A DNA stretch of 64,000 nt from Litorimonas cladophorae (GTDB lineage: Bacteria; Pseudomonadota; Alphaproteobacteria; Caulobacterales; Maricaulaceae): positions 372,001-436,000 of the forward strand of contig NZ_BMYV01000001.1 of the NCBI RefSeq assembly GCF_014652455.1, read 5' to 3'. Below are positions 1-9,666 of the stretch, in pieces. The notes beneath the pieces were generated by a model. It saw only the letters and a program-made list of their open reading frames with translations, made no database searches and was not told where the DNA came from. Made by a program: the position numbers and the translations under genes. Position 1 is the first letter of the stretch. Every line of letters begins with the position of its first letter.

Positions 1-108
<108 letters not shown>

Positions 109-648
109 TTAATCGCGTATTGCGAGGGCCATAATTTTATTGGCTGAGCGTAAGTTTCTGGCGGTTGTATGAACCCCGAGTGTTTTCTCAACGCCCGCCG
201 CCAGCTTTGATTTCCAAATGCCATTCGGGGCATGCAGATAGAACACGCTGTCTGACAAGGTGTAGGCCTCAGATTCGTGGCACAGGTCTTCGATCCGTTG
301 AACGTCTGCGTCCACAGCGGGAGCCGAGAGAAAAAAGAGGTGCACGTTTTTCGCGGCGGCATCGTCGACGTCGTAGGGGTTCGCCGCAATTGCGGTCTCC
401 ATGTCAGCAGAGGTCATGGCGAATGTTGGTACGTCATAATCGAATTGTAGCTTTATCGCGGTGGCAATCATTGCCTTAAGTTCTCCCGCGTCTGCGATTT
501 CCGAATCCAAAACGCAATTGCCGCTTTGGATATAGGTTTTGACGTTTTGACATCCAAGCCCGCCCAACAAGCCCCGCAGGTCAGCCATTTTCAAAACTCG
601 GTTGCCGCCAACATTAATCCCGCGAAGCAGTATGATCCATGTCTTCAT
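109..648 (-). CDS. DUF1697 family protein
   Basis: A 179-residue protein beginning MKTWIILLRGINVGG. The 'LLRGINVGGNRVLKMADLR' start and the following 'YIQSGNCVLDSE' are hallmarks of DUF1697, a family of about 180 residues with unknown biochemical function. Length is full. The ATG at 648 is preferred over an in-frame GTG one codon upstream at 651. It lies between the lipoprotein gene (52 bp upstream) and the adenosine deaminase gene (18 bp downstream), all leftward. No enzyme activity is assigned. Confidence 0.85.
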   Translation of the reverse strand: MKTWIILLRGINVGGNRVLKMADLRGLLGGLGCQNVKTYIQSGNCVLDSEIADAGELKAMIATAIKLQFDYDVPTFAMTSADMETAIAANPYDVDDAAAKNVHLFFLSAPAVDADVQRIEDLCHESEAYTLSDSVFYLHAPNGIWKSKLAAGVEKTLGVHTTARNLRSANKIMALAIRD

Positions 649-703
649 CACGTTGGCCTAAATCAGAATTTCTTAAGGTCGAACGACAAATTTAGTTCAA
701 TCG

Positions 704-1501
704 TCACGACTTAACCTCACACAATCCATTGAGTTTGTTTGCGGCTTCAGACGCGCCAAATACCTTTATCGAATTTCGCGAAAAATCCTCATCACGTAAA
801 TTATTGATCGGCAGTGTTAACTCTAATGGTGAACGTCGACCCTTGTAGTCTTTGTCCAACCACCACTGGCTATATTGGGACAAGGCTTCAAGACGATCAG
901 ACTTCCATTCCCTGTACCAAGGCTCATCAGTTATGCGCAAAGCATTGCTTTCCTCCCCTTGGGCAGTCTTGATAGCTACAACCAAACTTAGATTGTTTTT
1001 GTTCAAATCTTTCGCTTCTACAAAATCATTCAAATTGTCAAAATACTCTCCATCGCCTTGGGGGTTAATGACGACGACACGAAAATCCTGTTGGTGCGCA
1101 TTAACCAGCTTTTTTTCGTCATCGGGAAAACTACTAAACAACTTTTCCCTTGATCTGTTGTAGTGCTCACCTTGCTCCGCAGAGCTTTTTAAAATCATGC
1201 CCGCTTGTGATTTGGGCCAGAGAAAAACAACGTTCCCAAGCTCTGGCACATTCACATATCCACCAGACCCAGACCAATCATTATTGAAACTATGGGGGGA
1301 CATACCTTGGAGCTTTCCCGCGTGATAAACACATAATCGGCTAAATCCCTCCGCTGTGTAGATCTCACCGCCACGTTCAAATGACACCTTCATCGCCAGG
1401 TCCCAAATTCGGCTATCAGGAAAACCGTCTCTAAACTCCTTAATCGGCTTGCAGGACGCCACGGCTAGTAAAGCGAACAAAGCAAATATTAGTTTTTTCA
1501 T
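704..1501 (-). CDS. Hypothetical lipoprotein
   Basis: A 265-residue protein with a classic lipoprotein signal: basic MKK, hydrophobic stretch, then lipobox LAVASC with the acylated cysteine at residue 17. The mature part is polar, rich in acidic, lysine and tryptophan residues, and has no membrane segment. I recognise no domain. The gene is more AT-rich than the metabolic genes to its right, and about 980 bp without a gene lie upstream of it. It is probably an envelope lipoprotein of the accessory genome; the function is unknown. Confidence 0.6.
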   Translation of the reverse strand: MKKLIFALFALLAVASCKPIKEFRDGFPDSRIWDLAMKVSFERGGEIYTAEGFSRLCVYHAGKLQGMSPHSFNNDWSGSGGYVNVPELGNVVFLWPKSQAGMILKSSAEQGEHYNRSREKLFSSFPDDEKKLVNAHQQDFRVVVINPQGDGEYFDNLNDFVEAKDLNKNNLSLVVAIKTAQGEESNALRITDEPWYREWKSDRLEALSQYSQWWLDKDYKGRRSPLELTLPINNLRDEDFSRNSIKVFGASEAANKLNGLCEVKS

Positions 1502-1813
1502 TGAGCAGTGTCGTCCATTCTACATTCGCCAAGCTCTATGCTTGACCTCTCGAAGACGTATTCTCGTAATAAACTTCAAGAGTCAGAGTGAATCCTAGTA
1601 AAAGTCAGCTAATTTTAAGTTAGCTGCAGGATCTGCTTTATGAAACTGTATGAGAATTCCGAGCGCCCCATGATCTCTTTTTTGGGATGCCAAGGCCTTC
1701 GCTCACACCCTCACGGCCCGATTAGGCCGATCTATCCTTTTTATGTTAAATAAAATATTCAGGCGGTTCAAAGCTTTATGAGCAATTTTGAGAGAATGAT
1801 CCTCGCTTTCAAA

Positions 1814-1835
1814 ACCTGTGATAACTTACACAGGT
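1814..1835 (+). other. Perfect 7-bp hairpin at the 5' edge of element A
   Basis: ACCTGTG (1814-1820) and CACAGGT (1829-1835) pair perfectly around an 8-nt loop. The hairpin ends where the sequence shared with element B begins (1833). It is not shared with element B, so it could be a flanking or regulatory structure rather than part of the element. Confidence 0.4.
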
Positions 1836-2132
1836 TCTTTCGGACAGGGGACAGGGTAGCGCTCTCTATCTCGTTCGGAGGACGGTGGGTCTGAGCGTTT
1901 TGGTGTGAGAACCAAAATGGTGCCGGGACTTTTAGAGCGAGCGCACGACATTGCGTGTCCGGGTCTGGTAGGCAGGCTCCGACGTGTAACTATGACCAGC
2001 CGTTACCGTTCTATCAAAAACCATTGCCGCGTGGCCTAGCACTTAAGCGAAAGCTTGAATGCGGGGTATTTGCGTAAAACAACATTTTTATTCTGGTATT
2101 CCATCGCGAATATCGGCCACGCGGGCAGTCCC
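1833..2132 (+). ncRNA. Element A: structured RNA candidate, copy 1 of an unrecognised repeat family
   Basis: This 300-nt noncoding segment is homologous to the minus strand of 34564-34917. The shared 5' motif GGTTCTTTCGGACA (1833-1846), then GGGACAGG, starts abruptly. Proposed helices are: closing GGGAC with GTCCC (2128-2132); CCGCGTGG (2027-2034) with CCACGCGG (2117-2124); a hairpin AAGC-GAAA-GCTT (2045-2056) that extends outward on both sides; and TATTC (2097-2101) with GAATA (2108-2112), which is TACTC/GAGTA in the other copy, a compensatory change. A variable middle part contains TTTTGGT/ACCAAAA and a helix of GCGCTCTCTA with TAGA-gc-GAGCGC. Five T residues follow the closing helix (2133-2137). 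I do not recognise the family; transcription is not shown. Confidence 0.65.
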
Positions 2133-2137
2133 TTTTT

Positions 2138-2290
2138 ATGAGACATCGCACTTCGGCAGTTCCCCCTGAAATATGGCGATGGGCTGTGGGCGTAGGCGCT
2201 TGTTTGAAAATATGATGCCTGTATTCGGTTTCGACTGCTGGCCCATGAGTGAGACAGCGTCGCCGCTTAGTTGATTTTGCGAAAGGCAAA
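2138..2290 (+). other. Intergenic remainder between element A and the rpmF leader
   Basis: No convincing gene. A hairpin of CATCGC (around 2144) with GCGATG (around 2176) carries TTCCCC in its loop. The minus-strand flank just past element B has a similar hairpin with TTCCCC in the loop, so this piece may be a 3' extension of the element. A short minus-strand reading frame crossing this stretch and element A has no recognisable protein character and is left out. Confidence 0.3.
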
Positions 2291-2295
2291 TTCAA

Positions 2296-2420
2296 CTACC
2301 CTTCGGGCAGACCCTGTTATCGATCCTCTGAATAATTCTGGATGGATCGATGGGGTCACGTCGATGTGCAAAACTACTTGCACAAATCCGAATCTCGCAT
2401 TAGGTAGCGCTCCAACTGAC
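2296..2420 (+). ncRNA. Structured leader or small RNA candidate upstream of rpmF
   Basis: CTACC (2296-2300) can pair with GGTAG (2403-2407) to close a region holding two perfect hairpins: ATCGATCC (2319-2326) with GGATCGAT (2344-2351), and GTGCAA (2366-2371) with TTGCAC (2378-2383). The intrinsic terminator at 2421-2449 follows at once. It may be an independent small RNA, or a regulatory leader of the rpmF-eno transcript. It has no similarity to riboswitch classes I can recall, and only one copy is in the window. Confidence 0.4.
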
Positions 2421-2449
2421 GCGGCCCCTCGATTGGCGGTCGCTTTTTT
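2421..2449 (+). terminator. Intrinsic terminator just upstream of rpmF
   Basis: GCGGCC (2421-2426) pairs with GGTCGC (2438-2443) with one G-U pair, followed by six T residues. It sits 36 nt before the rpmF start codon, so it either ends an upstream small RNA or works as an attenuator for rpmF. Confidence 0.6.
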
Positions 2450-2485
2450 GATGCGCGCGCATCACTAATTTAGATGGAGGCTACC

Positions 2486-2665
2486 ATGGCTGTTCCTAAG
2501 AGTAAGATTTCAAATTCCCGCCGCGGCATGCGTCGTGCGCATGACTCCCTCACAGCTGTAAACTACGTCGAAGACAAAGACAGCGGTGAGCTCCGTCGTC
2601 AGCATCACATCGACCTGAAAACAGGCATGTATAAGGGACGTCAGGTTCTGACCCCTAAAGACTAA
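2486..2665 (+). CDS. rpmF: 50S ribosomal protein L32
   Basis: A 59-residue basic protein starting [17 protein letters not shown], the L32 signature. L32 is a small protein of the large ribosomal subunit. The start is the ATG at 2486, preceded by a good ribosome-binding site (GGAGG at 2475-2479); an in-frame ATG at 2474 would place that site inside the gene and is rejected. Length is normal for the bacterial family. This version lacks the zinc-binding cysteines found in some L32 proteins. Eno follows 34 bp later on the same strand, so the two may share a transcript controlled by the upstream terminator and leader structure. Confidence 0.95.
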   Translation: MAVPKSKISNSRRGMRRAHDSLTAVNYVEDKDSGELRRQHHIDLKTGMYKGRQVLTPKD

Positions 2666-2690
2666 GTCTTTCACACTACATTATTATTAG

Positions 2691-3986
<1,296 letters not shown>

Positions 3987-4035
3987 GCTTTCCGCATAAT
4001 TGCGTAAGTAACGATTTCGGTGGGAACAGCGCAAA

Positions 4036-4066
4036 CTTAATCCACGGTCTTTCGGGCCGTGTTAAG
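4036..4066 (+). terminator. Stem-loop downstream of eno
   Basis: CTTAA (4036-4040) and CACGG (4043-4047) pair with CCGTG (4057-4061) and TTAAG (4062-4066), with a 2-nt bulge on the left arm. There is no clear T-run, so it may stabilise or process the eno mRNA rather than terminate it. It lies 33 nt before the ftsB-like start. Confidence 0.45.
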
Positions 4067-4098
4067 CTGTTCCTAACCATAATTTCCGATAGACAGGC

Positions 4099-4422
4099 GT
4101 GCACCGCCTTTCACATATCCGCTTGCCGCAACTTGATTTGCGCCGCCGCGCTCCAGCCTTGGGGCTGATGGCGCTTTATGCCTATCTGGCTTTTCACGCT
4201 TTTTCAGGCTCGCAAGGTCTGTTGTCCTGGATTAGCTATTCCGATGAGGCCAAGGTTTTACAGGTTAAGTTGGATGCGCGCCAAGCGCGTCACGCGGATC
4301 TGAAGGCCCGTGTTGACGCCTTATCGAATGACGGGCTTGACCTAGATGCGCTGGAGATCGCGGCGCGTCGGGATTTGTTTGTTTCGGACACGAATGAAAT
4401 CACGATTTGGCTTGACCCATAG
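4099..4422 (+). CDS. ftsB: FtsB/DivIC-family septum formation protein
   Basis: A 107-residue protein from a GTG start. It has a short cytoplasmic basic segment, one membrane helix at about residues 21-37, and a helical coiled-coil-like segment at about 50-75. The C-terminal block LDALEIAARRDLFVS matches the conserved end of the FtsB/DivIC family. These bitopic proteins work with FtsL and FtsQ in the divisome. A gene of this kind between eno and pdhA is standard in Alphaproteobacteria. The exact start is uncertain because no strong ribosome-binding site is visible. Confidence 0.85.
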   Translation: MHRLSHIRLPQLDLRRRAPALGLMALYAYLAFHAFSGSQGLLSWISYSDEAKVLQVKLDARQARHADLKARVDALSNDGLDLDALEIAARRDLFVSDTNEITIWLDP

Positions 4423-4490
4423 GGTTCTGATGTCGAAAACGTGCGGGCGCAGCAGCGCGTTTATTTCACATACGAAATACAGGTCCGCAC

Positions 4491-5495
4491 ATGGCAAAAA
4501 AGCCCTCTAAGAAGTCTGAACCCAAAACGGATAAAGACGAGTTGCTCTCCTACTACAGAGAGATGCTCCTCATTCGCCGGTTCGAGGAAAAAGCTGGTCA
4601 GCTTTACGGCATGGGCCAAATCGCGGGCTTCTGCCATCTTTACATCGGTCAAGAAGCTGTCGTTACCGGCTGTCGCGCGGCGATGAAAGACGGGGATCAG
4701 ATGATCACAGGCTATCGCGATCACGCACACATGCTCGCATGTGGTATGGAAAGCCGCGGTATCATGGCCGAACTTACAGGACGCTCCGGCGGCTTGTCTC
4801 GCGGTAAGGGCGGATCGATGCATATGTTCTCGACCGAAAAACATTTCTACGGCGGTCACGGTATCGTTGGCGCGCAAGTGCCACTGGGCGCAGGTCTTGG
4901 CTTCGCCAACAAATATCTCGGCAATGGGTCCGTTAGCCTCGCCTTCTTCGGCGATGGTGCGTCAAACCAAGGCCAAGTCTACGAGACCTTCAACATGGCG
5001 AAACTTTGGGATTTGCCTGTCGTCTTTATTATTGAGAACAACCAATATGCGATGGGGACGTCCGTTGAACGCTCCTCTGCTGAAACTGAGCTATATAAGC
5101 GCGGAAGCAGCTTTGAAATCGAAGGCATTCAAGTCGATGGTATGAACGTCCTCGAAGTTCGCGACGCCGCCGCAAAGGCCATCAAACATGCGCGTGACGG
5201 CAAAGGTCCGATGATTTTGGAAATGAAAACTTACCGCTATCGGGGTCATTCTATGTCTGACCCGGCGAAATATCGGTCACGTGACGAAGTCACGAAGACG
5301 CGCTCCGAGCGCGACCCCATTGACGCGGTTCGTCATCAGCTCCTCGACAAAGGTTGGGCCGATGAAGCCGACCTCAAGGCATTGGACAAAGAGATAAAAG
5401 AAATCGTCAAAGATGCAGCGGACTTCTCTCTTGAGAGTCCAGAGCCCGATCCGTCCGAGTTGTGGACCGATGTACTCCTACCGGTGGAAGGCTAA
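4491..5495 (+). CDS. pdhA: Pyruvate dehydrogenase E1 component, alpha subunit
   Basis: A 334-residue protein. The thiamine diphosphate motif runs from GDGASNQG (154-161) to ENN (182-184), and the loop [11 protein letters not shown] near residue 248 is the conserved site that is phosphorylated in mitochondrial homologues. Together with PdhB it decarboxylates pyruvate and transfers the acetyl group to lipoyl domains. The N-terminal 15 residues are lysine-rich. The pdhB start lies only 4 bp after the stop, so the two subunits are probably translationally coupled. Confidence 0.97.
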   Translation: MAKKPSKKSEPKTDKDELLSYYREMLLIRRFEEKAGQLYGMGQIAGFCHLYIGQEAVVTGCRAAMKDGDQMITGYRDHAHMLACGMESRGIMAELTGRSGGLSRGKGGSMHMFSTEKHFYGGHGIVGAQVPLGAGLGFANKYLGNGSVSLAFFGDGASNQGQVYETFNMAKLWDLPVVFIIENNQYAMGTSVERSSAETELYKRGSSFEIEGIQVDGMNVLEVRDAAAKAIKHARDGKGPMILEMKTYRYRGHSMSDPAKYRSRDEVTKTRSERDPIDAVRHQLLDKGWADEADLKALDKEIKEIVKDAADFSLESPEPDPSELWTDVLLPVEG

Positions 5496-5499
5496 TACT

Positions 5500-6912
5500 A
5501 TGGCTATTGATATTCAAATGCCCGCGCTCTCTCCGACAATGGAAGAGGGCACATTGTCCAAATGGCTTGTGAAAGTTGGCGATACCGTTGCATCTGGCGA
5601 CATTCTCGCGGAAATCGAAACGGACAAAGCCACAATGGAAGTTGAATCGATTGACGAAGGCGTTGTCGGTAAAATTTTGATCGAAGCCGGTACAGACGGC
5701 GTCAAAGTTGGCGCTGTCATACTGCAGCTGCTGGAAGATGGCGAAAGCGCCGATGTGTTGTCGGCACCTGTTGGCGGCGACATGATCGTCGAAGACGACA
5801 AGGGCGATGATAAGCCAGGCACCGCCGGTGCTGTGCACCCTGAAAACGCAGGCGCCAACCGCGACATGAGCGGTGGCATGCCGCAAGCTGTCGCCGTTGC
5901 AAATGACCCAGATATTCCGACCAATATCAAAATGGTTGAGACAACGGTTCGAGACGCACTGCGTGACGCGATGGCCGAGGAAATGCGTCGCGACGAAACT
6001 GTTTTCGTCATGGGCGAAGAAGTCGCTGAATATCAAGGCGCGTATAAAGTCACACGCGAATTGCTCCAAGAATTCGGTAGCCGCCGTGTCGTCGATACGC
6101 CGATCACGGAATATGGTTTTGCGGGTATCGGCTGTGGTGCTGCCATGGGCGGATTGAAGCCAATCGTTGAATTCATGACGTGGAACTTTGGCATGCAAGC
6201 CATTGATCACATTATCAACTCTGCGGCCAAGACGCTCTATATGTCCGGCGGTCAGATGCGCTGTCCTATCGTGTTCCGTGGCCCGAACGGTGCCGCCTCA
6301 CGTGTGGGTGCACAGCATAGCCATGATTACGCCAGCTGGTACGCCAACGTGCCGGGCCTAAAAGTCGTCGCGCCTTATGATGCGGCCGATGCGAAGGGCC
6401 TATTGAAAGCGGCTATTCGCGACCCGAACCCAGTCGTCTTCCTCGAACATGAGCTTATGTATGGGGAGACATTTGACGTGCCAGATATGGATGATTTCAT
6501 CATTCCAATTGGCAAAGCCAAAGTCCGTCGCGAAGGGACTGACATCACGCTTGTTTCGCATTCCCGCATGGTCGGACGTTGCCTCGAAGCGGCTGATATT
6601 CTGGCAGAGCAGGGTATCAGTGCCGAGGTTATTGACCTGCGCACAATCCGTCCACTCGACACAGATACAGTGATCAAATCGGTCAAGAAAACAAACCGCA
6701 TCGTTTGCGCGGAAGAGGGCTGGGGACAGTCTGGAATTGGCGCCGAAGTGGCGGCGCGTGTCGTCGCCGAAGCGTTCGATTATCTCGATGCTCCGCCAGA
6801 ACGCGTTTTCCAAGCCGATGTGCCATTACCATATGCCGCGAACCTAGAAGCCTTGAGCTTGCCTGGCACAAAAGATGTGGTCGAGGCGGCAAAACGGGCG
6901 TGTTATAAGTGA
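5500..6912 (+). CDS. pdhB: Pyruvate dehydrogenase E1 beta subunit with N-terminal lipoyl domain
   Basis: A 470-residue protein with three parts: a lipoyl domain (1-78, lipoylated Lys43 in [10 protein letters not shown]), an acidic/Gly/Ala-rich linker (about 80-145), and the E1-beta transketolase-like region starting near '[14 protein letters not shown]'. Lipoyl fusion to E1-beta is known in several Alphaproteobacteria. The ATG at 5500 is chosen because the upstream extension is not family-like and overlaps pdhA. The lipoyl domain is nearly identical to that of PdhC. The stop codon overlaps the next gene's GTG. Confidence 0.97.
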   Translation: MAIDIQMPALSPTMEEGTLSKWLVKVGDTVASGDILAEIETDKATMEVESIDEGVVGKILIEAGTDGVKVGAVILQLLEDGESADVLSAPVGGDMIVEDDKGDDKPGTAGAVHPENAGANRDMSGGMPQAVAVANDPDIPTNIKMVETTVRDALRDAMAEEMRRDETVFVMGEEVAEYQGAYKVTRELLQEFGSRRVVDTPITEYGFAGIGCGAAMGGLKPIVEFMTWNFGMQAIDHIINSAAKTLYMSGGQMRCPIVFRGPNGAASRVGAQHSHDYASWYANVPGLKVVAPYDAADAKGLLKAAIRDPNPVVFLEHELMYGETFDVPDMDDFIIPIGKAKVRREGTDITLVSHSRMVGRCLEAADILAEQGISAEVIDLRTIRPLDTDTVIKSVKKTNRIVCAEEGWGQSGIGAEVAARVVAEAFDYLDAPPERVFQADVPLPYAANLEALSLPGTKDVVEAAKRACYK

Positions 6913-7286
6913 GCGGATTTCAAAACGGGTATGAGGTTCTCCTAGGCGATAATTACGCATATCCGACAGATTTTGCCTATGATGGGAGAGCCCTAACGGT
7001 GCTTATGTCAGCTGGGGTGGATGAAAACCTTAGAGAGACGAAAATAACATTTGAGCCTAGATGGTTCTCCGTGAGTGATGCTTCCGACAAGTTGCCAGTG
7101 CCGCCATATTACGATGATCCTATTAAAGGCCTTGGTTTGGGAAGTCTGAAACAATGGTCAGAGCGAGATGAGTTTGAGATATTGTGTTATCATTTTGATC
7201 ACTTCGATCATGATTTTAAAGTCATATGTATCAAGCCTCCAATCATTGAAGATGTCACTTCAAACAACATTTTAACGAACTCGTAG
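6909..7286 (+). CDS. Hypothetical protein inserted between pdhB and pdhC
   Basis: A 125-residue protein of unknown family. Its GTG start overlaps the pdhB stop (GTGA), and it ends 9 bp before pdhC, so it is read within the PDH transcript. It is acidic and aromatic-rich (FDHFDHDF near residue 98), with no signal peptide or membrane segment. Base composition is more AT-rich than its neighbours. I know of no pdhB-x-pdhC order with such a gene in relatives, so recent acquisition or a lineage-specific PDH accessory are both possible. No function can be assigned. Confidence 0.6.
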   Translation: MSGFQNGYEVLLGDNYAYPTDFAYDGRALTVLMSAGVDENLRETKITFEPRWFSVSDASDKLPVPPYYDDPIKGLGLGSLKQWSERDEFEILCYHFDHFDHDFKVICIKPPIIEDVTSNNILTNS

Positions 7287-7295
7287 GTAACCGCG

Positions 7296-8633
7296 ATGCC
7301 CATTGAAATCCTCATGCCCGCCCTTTCCCCGACGATGGAGGAAGGCACGCTGTCTAAATGGCTCGTGAAAGAGGGCGATACTGTTTCGTCTGGCGACCTG
7401 CTGGCGGAAATTGAAACCGACAAAGCGACGATGGAAGTCGAAGCCGTCGAAGAAGGTACGATTGCGAAATTGCTCGTCCCGGGTGGAACGGATGGCGTGA
7501 AAGTCAATGCGCCAATCGCGATCTTGCTTGAGGATGATGAAGATGCGAGCGCGTTGGATGGATATACCGCAGGCTCTGGAGGCGGGTCGACACCCGCGCA
7601 ATCGGATCAGGCGACACAAGAGGTGAGCTCCAACACCGCGACAACAAAACCAGCTGCGCCACAAGCTGCGCCGCAAACCCAAGCGCAAACTGGTGATCGC
7701 ATCAAAGCGTCACCTTTGGCCAAACGCCTCGCCAAAGAGGCGGGTATTACGCTGGCAGACGTCACGGGGTCTGGACCGCATGGCCGTATTGTAAAAGCCG
7801 ATATTGAAAGCTTCACGCCAGCTGCAAAAACTGCATCTGTCGCACAAGCCGCTGCACCTGCACCTGCACCCGTTTCACAGACCACCGAAGTTGGCGCTGT
7901 GCGTTCTGGCGGTGCGGATTACCTCGCGAAATTGGGTGTCGAAGCTGGCACATATGATCTCGAGCCATTGGACGGGATGCGTAAAGTCATCGCGAAACGT
8001 TTGTCGGCGTCGAACAATAACGTCCCTGATTTCCCACTGATCGTGGATTGTGAAATCGACGCGTTGCTGTCCATGCGCAAGGAATTGAACGCCCAAGCGC
8101 CTGAGGGCGTCAAAGTTTCGGTCAATGACATGCTCATTCGTGCGGCAGCCTTGGCGTTGAAAAACGTACCAGCGGCGAATGCGAGCTTTACGCCAGACGG
8201 CATTGCTTATCACAAAAACGCCGATGTGGCCGTTGCTGTGGCTATTGATGGCGGGTTGATCACCCCGATTGTGCGCCATGCTGAAAACAAAGGTCTGTCG
8301 ACAATCTCCGTTGAGATGAAAGACTTGGCTGGCCGCGCACGCGATAAGAAACTTAAGCCGCAGGAGTATCAGGGCGGTACATTTAGTATCTCAAACCTTG
8401 GTATGATGGGCATCAAATCCTTCGGGTCCATTATCAATGAGCCCCACGGCATGATTCTCTCTGTTGGCGCGGGCGGACCACGACCAGTCGTCAAAGACGG
8501 TGAATTGGCCATCGCAACCGTTATGACTGTAACCTTGACCTGTGACCATCGCGTCGTTGACGGTGCATTGGGCGCGGAATGGTTGGGTGTATTCAAACGT
8601 TACGTCGAATCCCCGATCACAATGATGCTTTAG
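7296..8633 (+). CDS. pdhC: Dihydrolipoyllysine acetyltransferase (PDH E2)
   Basis: A 445-residue E2 subunit. An N-terminal lipoyl domain (Lys43) is followed by an Ala/Pro/Gln linker, then a peripheral subunit-binding domain (about 132-170, [14 protein letters not shown]...GSGPHGRI), a second Ala/Pro linker, and the catalytic core ending in TCDHRVVDG with His417 and Asp421. It transfers acetyl from lipoamide to CoA and forms the core of the complex. Only one lipoyl domain is present here; the second is carried by PdhB. Confidence 0.97.
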   Translation: MPIEILMPALSPTMEEGTLSKWLVKEGDTVSSGDLLAEIETDKATMEVEAVEEGTIAKLLVPGGTDGVKVNAPIAILLEDDEDASALDGYTAGSGGGSTPAQSDQATQEVSSNTATTKPAAPQAAPQTQAQTGDRIKASPLAKRLAKEAGITLADVTGSGPHGRIVKADIESFTPAAKTASVAQAAAPAPAPVSQTTEVGAVRSGGADYLAKLGVEAGTYDLEPLDGMRKVIAKRLSASNNNVPDFPLIVDCEIDALLSMRKELNAQAPEGVKVSVNDMLIRAAALALKNVPAANASFTPDGIAYHKNADVAVAVAIDGGLITPIVRHAENKGLSTISVEMKDLAGRARDKKLKPQEYQGGTFSISNLGMMGIKSFGSIINEPHGMILSVGAGGPRPVVKDGELAIATVMTVTLTCDHRVVDGALGAEWLGVFKRYVESPITMML

Positions 8634-8728
8634 CCGGGTCTCTACCTGACTGAAACTCACCTGACAGGCGAGGCGATTGGCGCAGTTGCGGAAACTATGG
8701 TAAAGACCTCCTGAACAAGGAGTTTGTC

Positions 8729-9574
8729 ATGTTGACCAAAGCTATCCTCACGGGCGGCGTCTTATCATTGCTGGCTGGATCCATCGTCTATTTCGGCACA
8801 GAGGGTGCCGATGCGATGGATTTTAGCAGCGAAAGCTCAAAGAGTTTTGATCTATCAGGTGACACCACATCGACTGTTAAGTCCAGCGAGGCAGAGACAG
8901 AGACAGATAATTTGGCAGGTTCCGCCGATATGTCTCCGCCGAAGGATGAGGCAAAGCCCAAAACACGGTGGTTGGATCAATATTTGAAGGCGTCCAAACC
9001 CAAAGCCGAGCCCAAGCCCGAAGCTAAGCCTGAGGCTGACGACAAACAATCCGACGAAAATGATCGCGGTGATGCGCGTGATGAGGCCAAAGGCACTTAT
9101 GTTGTGTCCGAAGAGCCAAGAGACGAAACCGTGGGCGCGCATGACGACCGTCCCGAAGCGGACGAATATGCCGGCGGCCCACAAGGTGACTTTTCCGAAG
9201 TCTTCGGGCTCGTGAGCTCACGCAAAGACGTCGATTATGATCGGGTTTTAGTCGAGGCTGAAAAACTACTCGTCGTTGATATGCGGAATGAAGCACTTCT
9301 GGAAATCGTAGATTATGCGGTGTCGCGTGGTGATATGGAAAAAGCGACTCAGATCGGACGAAACCTGTCTAGCCCTGAATTGCGCGACACGGCACGGGCA
9401 CGAATTGGAAAAGGTCTCGCTCTGCGCGGTGATGCGGAGTCAGCTTTCGCAATTATTGAAGACATTGAGATTGATGAACTTGCCGCACCTATTCGACTGG
9501 AAATCATAGCGGCTTTGATGATGACACCTGAAGAGCGCCTCGAGGCGTCTGTCTTTGGTCGTATGAACAGATAA
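8729..9574 (+). CDS. Hypothetical secreted or membrane-anchored protein between pdhC and lpdA
   Basis: A 281-residue protein. The N-terminal hydrophobic segment (about 5-22) looks like a signal peptide or anchor. A long charged low-complexity region (about 30-145) contains Lys-Pro-Glu-Ala repeats. A helical C-terminal domain (about 150-270) has TPR/HEAT-like character (LLEIVDYAVSRGDMEKA, ARARIGKGLALRGDAESA). An AAGGAG site precedes the ATG. No family is recognised. It lies in the same direction as pdhC (95 bp downstream) and lpdA (92 bp further), so it may be expressed with them, but an envelope protein has no obvious PDH role. Confidence 0.55.
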   Translation: MLTKAILTGGVLSLLAGSIVYFGTEGADAMDFSSESSKSFDLSGDTTSTVKSSEAETETDNLAGSADMSPPKDEAKPKTRWLDQYLKASKPKAEPKPEAKPEADDKQSDENDRGDARDEAKGTYVVSEEPRDETVGAHDDRPEADEYAGGPQGDFSEVFGLVSSRKDVDYDRVLVEAEKLLVVDMRNEALLEIVDYAVSRGDMEKATQIGRNLSSPELRDTARARIGKGLALRGDAESAFAIIEDIEIDELAAPIRLEIIAALMMTPEERLEASVFGRMNR

Positions 9575-9666
9575 AGTTCGTTTTGAGCCTGATTTGAATA
9601 GATTAACTGTTCAAACAGGCGCAGTTTTGCGCCATATATCTTTCGCACATTGCGGGAGATTACTTC

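Noticed and set aside
2014-2295. 93-codon open frame on the minus strand
   Set aside because: It crosses element A and its flank, has no family features and no ribosome-binding site; the bases are better explained by RNA structure shared with 34564-34917.
1833-2456. tmRNA, RNase P RNA, 6S RNA or SRP RNA
   Set aside because: No tmRNA tag reading frame or T-arm, no RNase P core blocks (GAGGAAAGTCC-type), no SRP GNAR-loop motif, and the core occurs twice in the window, unlike these single-copy RNAs.
5407-6210. 267-codon open frame antisense to pdhB
   Set aside because: Fully inside pdhB and without protein family features.
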